From contig OZ004594.1 in the NCBI GenBank assembly GCA_963924555.1, positions 248,001 to 312,000 of the forward strand: a stretch of DNA of 64,000 nucleotides. The letters are read 5' to 3'. The DNA is from Crambe crambe. Taxonomy: Eukaryota > Porifera > Demospongiae > Poecilosclerida > Crambeidae. Made by a program: the position numbers and the translations under genes. Below are positions 58,620 through 64,000 of the stretch, in pieces. Position 1 is the first letter of the stretch. Each line of letters opens with the position of its first letter. The notes beneath the pieces are model-generated. The model searched no databases. It had not been told where the DNA came from and saw only the letters and a list, made by a program, of their open reading frames with translations.

Positions 58620-59780
58620 TGCTGGTAAGTATTCAGGGACTGGATGGAGTGATAGCTAGCTATAATTGTTTTTCCTTTAGAAACTGCATCTTCAGGGAAT
58701 GATTATATGTGCATGACTATGTCTTCTGGAACTGGAGCGATTAGTTAGATGTCTTCAGGGACTGCATGGAGCGAATACCTCATGACTGTTCAGGGACTGG
58801 AGCAAATGGCATGACTATAGCTATGTCTTTAGGGACTGGAGCGATTAGGTCTTCAGGGACTGCAGGCATGGAGTGATTATATCATGCATGCAGTATATAT
58901 TCAGTATGTGCATGCTATATCTTCAAGGACTGGAGCAATTATATCCATGCATGACTAACTTCAGGGACTAGAGCTATATGCATGACTGTAGCTATAGCTA
59001 TGTCTTCAGGGACTGCATAGAGTGGTATATAACTGCATGGAGTCATTCAGAACCTATGTCTTCAGAGTAATTATTACATGTCAGTCTGAGCTACCTTCAC
59101 TATTCAGGGACTGTATGGATTCTCCATGATTGATTGTATGCATGCATGAATACCTTCTCAGCTACATATTCTTCACTCTTCAGGAACTGCCGGAATGATT
59201 ATATGTCACTTCAACTCTTCAGGGACATCCATGCTGTTATATGGAATCAAGCAATGGGGTCAATGAGAATAATTGGAGCCTGAAAACAGAGACTAGCTAT
59301 ACTGTCTGCATGAGGTTTCTTGCTACATGCACTGTGACAGTGCCTATAGCTACCTACCTAAGACCTGCATGAGTCATGCATGAGTCACATAATATGATAC
59401 TGTATGATATCGATAACCACATGCAACTGTTAGTTTATGGCAATGGCTAAGCTGCTTCTACAGCTCTGCTACTGCTATATACTGGTGCATAATCATTAGC
59501 TTATTTATGGAATAATTGGTGCATATAATGTGGCATTAATTTTGGAGCATTGTGGAATAGAATAACTGGAGAAATTTTGAGCATTATCTAGTGAAGACAG
59601 AGTAAAGATATACACTCTGGTCCCTGTGCATATGCAATCACTTCAGTCCCTGAGTTGCATGAAGAATAAAGACATGCAATTAGTCACTCCAGAATGAAAT
59701 GACATGCAATCACTCCAGTCAGTCCCTGAAGATTAAAGTAACATGCAATCAAGACATCATGAATCATGCAACCCTCAGTC
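58620..59780. repeat. Dispersed TTCAGGGACTGGAGC repeats with an inverted part
   Basis: At least ten degenerate copies of CTTCAGGGACTG(G/C)A(T/G) plus GAGCGATT lie between 58620 and 59230, irregularly spaced with GCATGACTAT. From 59585 to 59780 the reverse complement (AATCACTCCAGTCAGTCCCT and GAAG) recurs, so the region forms a large imperfect inverted repeat around about 59400. Confidence 0.75.
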
Positions 59781-60187
59781 CAGAGTGCAATCCTGATCAC
59801 TCAGTAGCTAGTAGTAACTGCTGGTGAAGCAGATCTAAAATCCACTATAGGTGGGGTGCCATAAACTTCGAAGTCCAATCCCCCATGACAGATTTGAGGG
59901 CACAGCTTCTCAATTTGAGCATCTGTAGCCAGGGATGAAATAACTACAAAGCAACCAACCCTTTTCTTCTTCAACTTTCCAATCAGGTAAAGTATTTCAG
60001 ATCTATAAACTAGCTTAGCATGAAACATGATCTAGTCTGGCGGCGTCGATCCTTTACCTTCTTTTCCTTAGGTAAAGGGTTAACGCCACATGGTAATGGT
60101 TGTCAATTTTCAATTTTCAATTTTCAATTTTCGTAAATGCAGTATGATATACTATCTATAGGCTATTTAATAAGAGTACATGGTACT

Positions 60188-60266
60188 ATGCTATGAATCA
60201 ATAATCATGAAGGATGCGCCGAGCCGCCGCAGGCGGCTCGGCGCATCCTTCATGATTATTGATATA
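60188..60266. repeat. Long near-perfect hairpin with GC-rich apex
   Basis: Left arm TCAATAATCATGAAGGATGC, GCCGAGCCGCC, loop GCA, right arm GGCGGCTCGGC and GCATCCTTCATGATTATTGA. The inner arms are about 31 bases and perfect; ATGCTAT extends them outward after a two-base bulge. Confidence 0.95.
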
Positions 60267-60913
60267 GCATTGGCCCAAATATCCACTGACCCAATTGGTA
60301 CTTAAAATTCTGTTCATTGTTTCACAGTCCATGCCTTAAAGGAATACAACACACTTTCACCTAATGCAACACATTTTCACCCTTTTTGTGCATTTCTTTC
60401 TTGATGTAACAGTTGGAATTATAACTATGTTGCCATGAATACATGAATAAACATTCACTTCACTATAGGCTGAGTGCTATATACAGTAACTTGACACCCA
60501 AAGCTACATACAAGGGTGAACTGGAAACATTGCTCAACACCACAAGCACCGATAACATAACCTTATTTGTGTTGCTACAGTGCATGGATGATCCAATGGT
60601 TGGAGGATAAATTAACAAGAACTCCATGGAAATATTACGCAGTTTTGAAGTGTATCCAAGTGTGTGGGGGCAGGTAGCAGTAGTGTTGCCAATAGGCAGT
60701 GCAGTAATGAACATGGGCAGACCACATGAGTAATATACTTGGCCTGGACTACAACAGATCAAACACTTCCATCAATGCCTTAACCATTCATCCATTCCGA
60801 GTCTGTCCACAGAGTGCAAGTGCATGGTCCAAACACTCAGTTAGAACTCAGTCAAGTTGTTGTTGTTAGCTAGTCTTCATCTCAAAGGTCTAATTGATTC
60901 GAAGCTGAGAGAA

Positions 60914-63863
60914 ATGATGTGGAATTCAAAAGCAGAACGAGTGTTCCAGCCAGTCTTCTTTTTGGTGGTGGTTGTAAGTTGCATAGAGAATGCTACATCT
61001 CTCTTCCCTGGTGAGTTCAGTAAAATCTTTGCAACATGTGCATAGCTCATTATCATATAGTTATCATGGAATTACTAGAATAATTATGGAGTTATTTTTG
61101 ATATAATTACACACAGCCATCCCTACTTGCTTGTTTTTGTTGTTTTTTTTTTTTATATACACATAGGCTGTTTCCCTGGAACACACAGAGTCATCTCTTA
61201 CAATGATACATTGGTCCCTCCGGCTGGTGTGAGGGCATCAAGTCAGGATACTGTCTTCAACACTGATGACAATCTCTTTCATCGCAACAACATCCCTCTA
61301 CGTCTCTGGTGCACCAAGTCCTACCACGAGGCCATGAGAGATGGGGAAGATAACCCCTTGAACTTTTCTGACAGCAACACCACAGTGATTTATGTGAATT
61401 TTTCAGAGCCTCTGTTGGTGACTCACTTGGTAACATCTGGATTCAGTAATGGTTACGTCAATAACTTCAGTATTGCATACAGTCTGGACAGCAGAGAACC
61501 ACTAGTTCCTTATAAAGAATCAGAGGTAATATACCAGTGGCTACATGCTACACCATCTATATTTGCAGTGAGTTGAAGTGATAACCTTCCTATGACATTG
61601 CAGGCATTCATAGCCCACCAGATAGACTCCATCTTCACACTGGAGCCTCCTTTAGTGGCAATGAGGGTGATGTTCAACATTCATGGCGGTCTCATGACAC
61701 CAAGTGGAAGGCTCTGCTGGCACCTTACCTTCTTAGGATGCACCTTACGAGAAGGTATAAATTTGTGTGCATAGTAAAGAGAATACATGCACAATAGCCA
61801 TGCAGTTAATGGCTAGAGCTTATACCCATATCTGTAGTCAATCAAAAGTACACAGTCAGTTTCATGTGAATTATTAAGTACACCCGAAGCTTCAAAGCAT
61901 GCTGTTTAATTCATGGCCATGTAATCTAGTAGTTTGCAGACTACCATGTTTATGAACATTAATGGTAATAGCTGTCTCAGCTCTGAATCAGACAACGAGT
62001 TACCCTACAACCAGCAAAGACTTGGACCTTTCAGCTACATCTACTCAGCAGGAATTCAAATGCCCAACAGAAGGTCCCACTGCTCCCATGACACGAAGAG
62101 AAGACGTCTCGACAAGTATAAACAGAGGAAAAAATGACGAAATGACGTTTACTTCCGAGCACCTATTGCTCTTGGTGGTACTGACAGCAGCAGTGACAGT
62201 TCTACTGGTGCTCTGTGTCGTGGTAACAGGTGTCTGCATCTGCTTGCGATATGGAAAGTGCAGGTACGTAGGCAAAAGTGCAGGTACGTAGGTCAGCTTT
62301 CATACAATACGGAACACAGGATTAATAGGTGTTTACTGCCTACGTCCGATGTAACTACTTGCACTACCTTTACTGTGCCACCCATTCAACCACAACATGC
62401 TAGTCCTGCCAATAGGAGCTAAAAGGCATGTCCCATGGCATGTCAGCCCTGCTAATTCACAATCATGGAATTAGAAATAATTGTATTTATGGTGACATTG
62501 AAGCGAACAAGGATTCCCACCGGTAGCTAGTACATAGTAACTATCTGTATGCATTACATCATCATGGGATGGTCTAATATAGTCTAGCAGCTATTCCACT
62601 TATTCCAATACAGGAGAGAAGGTAATGGATTCTCAACAGAAGCCATGGCAGATGCTGGAATGGTGGATAATGCTCTTTACAAGTCAAGGTCTCTATATAA
62701 TACCATATAATACCTGTAGCTATAGGTCTGTTGTTGTTTATAATAATTTATCTTGCAGCTATAATAGGTTCATGCATGCTCTGGTGATTTAATAATCAGG
62801 TTACTGAATTATTCAATGCATGCTTGCAGGTCTTCCATCTTTCCTATGACCATAAACTGTACAGAGACCCTGACTGAGAGTGAGAACAACAGCAGGTTAG
62901 GTCTCCATGACAACGAAGCCATCTATGAGAACTGCAGGCAAGTGAACCGGAGAGCCAAGTTTAGCTGAGTCATCATTGCTTTTTGTTTCCCAGCCCCTTC
63001 AAACCACAAACTATTTCACTAACCATAGATAAGTGTTTAGCTGTCCACAAGCACTTAGGTAATGTGAAGCCACAGTCGCAAGCTAATTGGCACAGTTGAT
63101 AGTCTGGGATTTGTAATGACACAATAACGAAGACATATCGGCTGGGTAGCTGGGTGGGTGAATGGTGAAATATGCTGACAATCCAATGCTCCGATTACCT
63201 CCACAAGTGCTATGATCATCTCACATGCTAGCATGGTGACAATCCCATGCTCCGATTACCTCCACAAGTGCTATGATCATCTCACATGCTAGCATGGTGA
63301 CAATCCCATGCTCCGATTACCTCCACAAGTGCTATGATCATCTCACATGCTAGCATGGTGACAATCCCATGCTCCGATTACCTCCACAAGTGTTATGATT
63401 ATCTCACATGCTAGCATGGTGGATAACTAATATTATTATTAGTGCTGACTGCAATAATGGGTCACATGACTGATTAATTTTTTGTTCCTTTGTGTGAAAC
63501 AGCTACAGTGATCCATTCACAAGCTACAATGAGAATCGGTTCTACGAGTCCATCAATTCAGTATCCTTGAATGAAGAACAAGAAGACAAGAGGGAAGCAA
63601 TGGAGCAGAGCGTGAAGAGCATGGTGGATAATCCCAACTACAGCGTCCCCTTTCCCCTCAGCTATCACCCCCTTGATGCCTCCCTGCAGACAATGCCCGC
63701 CCCTCCCCTTGTGTCAGTGACTTCACTTGTGGGTGCAAGCACTATAGACATGGTGGAGAATGAGTGTTACAGCATCCCATCCTACAACGCAGACCAAGAC
63801 CTCAGCTGCAAGATGGAAGAGGTGTCAATCAAACAACCTTCCGATTACGAGACTTTAAAGTAA
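60914..63863 (+). CDS. F5/8 type C (discoidin)-like receptor with tyrosine-motif tail, gene 2
   Basis: Exons 60914-61010, 61167-61525, 61604-61754, 61972-62263, 62614-62688, 62830-62937, 63503-63863 give 480 residues. Start chosen at MMWNSKAERVFQ because VFFLVVVVSCIENATS then acts as signal peptide; an upstream in-frame ATG exists. The ectodomain starts CFPGTHRVIS, has LRLWC, VIYVNFSEPLLVTHLVTSG, NNFSIAYSLDS, LVAMRVMFNIHGG and ends CWHLTFLGC, the discoidin/F5/8C layout, with NFS/NDT/NTT sequons. A Thr/Ser-rich stalk leads to the transmembrane segment LLLLVVLTAAVTVLLVLCVV. The tail carries NALYKS, AIYENC, SYSDP, SYNENRFYESI, NYSVPF, CYSIPS and a final SDYETLK, which fits the ITIM consensus. 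Intron 6 has a GC donor (gcaagt at 62938). Likely a signalling cell-surface receptor (inferred). Confidence 0.8.
63177..63422 (+). repeat. Four tandem copies of a 61-bp unit in an intron
   Basis: Units beginning GACAATCC(C/A)ATGCTCCGA start at 63177, 63238, 63299 and 63360 and differ by only a few bases. They lie in the last intron of the second discoidin-like receptor. Confidence 0.95.
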
Positions 63864-64000
63864 CTTTCTAGCTATTTCAACGTACATAGAAGAATTTTAA
63901 TTTCAAAGATCATGTGCTATCTTATATGTTCTATATACTACTTCTTGTCTTGATCAGATGTATCTGTTTGTGTAGCTGTGTTCATGGTGTTTAACACAAG

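Larger units (their letters stand above)
58463..60913. other. Repeat-rich intergenic region
   Basis: Contains the CTTCAGGGACTG repeats (58620-59230), their complements (59585-59780), a minus-strand open frame of 75 codons (59801-60028, not recognised), an AATTTTC repeat near 60105, and the long hairpin at 60188-60266. No supported gene. Confidence 0.5.

Noticed and set aside
59801-60028. 75-codon minus-strand ORF as a gene
   Set aside because: No family resemblance, no splice partners found, and it lies in repeat-rich sequence. Left as unresolved.
63177-63422. CRISPR-like array from the 61-bp units
   Set aside because: The entire unit is repeated, there are no variable spacers, and the genome is eukaryotic.

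Overview
This is a gene-dense animal window with short spliceosomal introns (mostly 50-700 bp, GT-AG plus a few GC-AG). The mix points to a sponge, probably a demosponge, or another early-branching metazoan: Roc/COR-like GTPases fused to Death domains in a tandem array, ciliary genes (MEIG1, CFAP97D, a WDR49/64-like protein), an ENT4-type transporter, and single-pass receptors with tyrosine-rich tails. The species cannot be named from sequence alone. Exon models were built by hand from splice sites, reading phase and family similarity, and most sum to whole codons.

Layout. (1) 61-2412: 3' half of a ZZEF1-like gene. (2) 3000-25530: three tandem copies of one ten-exon gene (3000-7791, 13317-18245, 19943-24867) encoding an N-terminal coiled coil, a Pro-rich linker, a P-loop GTPase with a COR-like region and a C-terminal Death domain. 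Copies 2 and 3 are a recent duplication. Copy 1 has a different Death domain and an altered G4 motif. Between the copies lie a decayed DDE integrase element, a fragment of the array's first intron fused to a broken double SPRY-like gene, a foldback element and a stray ferredoxin-reductase-like exon. (3) 26316-34043: MEIG1, an ENT4-like transporter on the minus strand, and a divergent WDR49/64-like EF-hand/WD40 gene. (4) 34380-63863: four single-pass membrane-protein genes (34380-42605, 45065-46146, 46774-48842, 60914-63863) with the same intron-phase signature around the transmembrane exon and multiple tyrosine motifs in the tail. Two carry an F5/8 type C (discoidin)-like ectodomain, one is nearly all tail, and one has no ectodomain I can find. 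Interleaved are a CFAP97D-like ciliary gene (minus), hAT and foldback debris, and a head-to-head pair of a RING protein and an intact five-exon DDE-integrase-like gene (54506-58462).

The most interesting content is two candidate signalling/recognition systems: a Death-domain GTPase array with domain swapping between copies, and a cluster of tyrosine-tail receptors and an adaptor-like protein with shared gene architecture and ITIM-like motifs. The integrase/RING pair is a third candidate, either a two-gene transposon or a domesticated pair. All functional statements are inferred from motifs and gene context.
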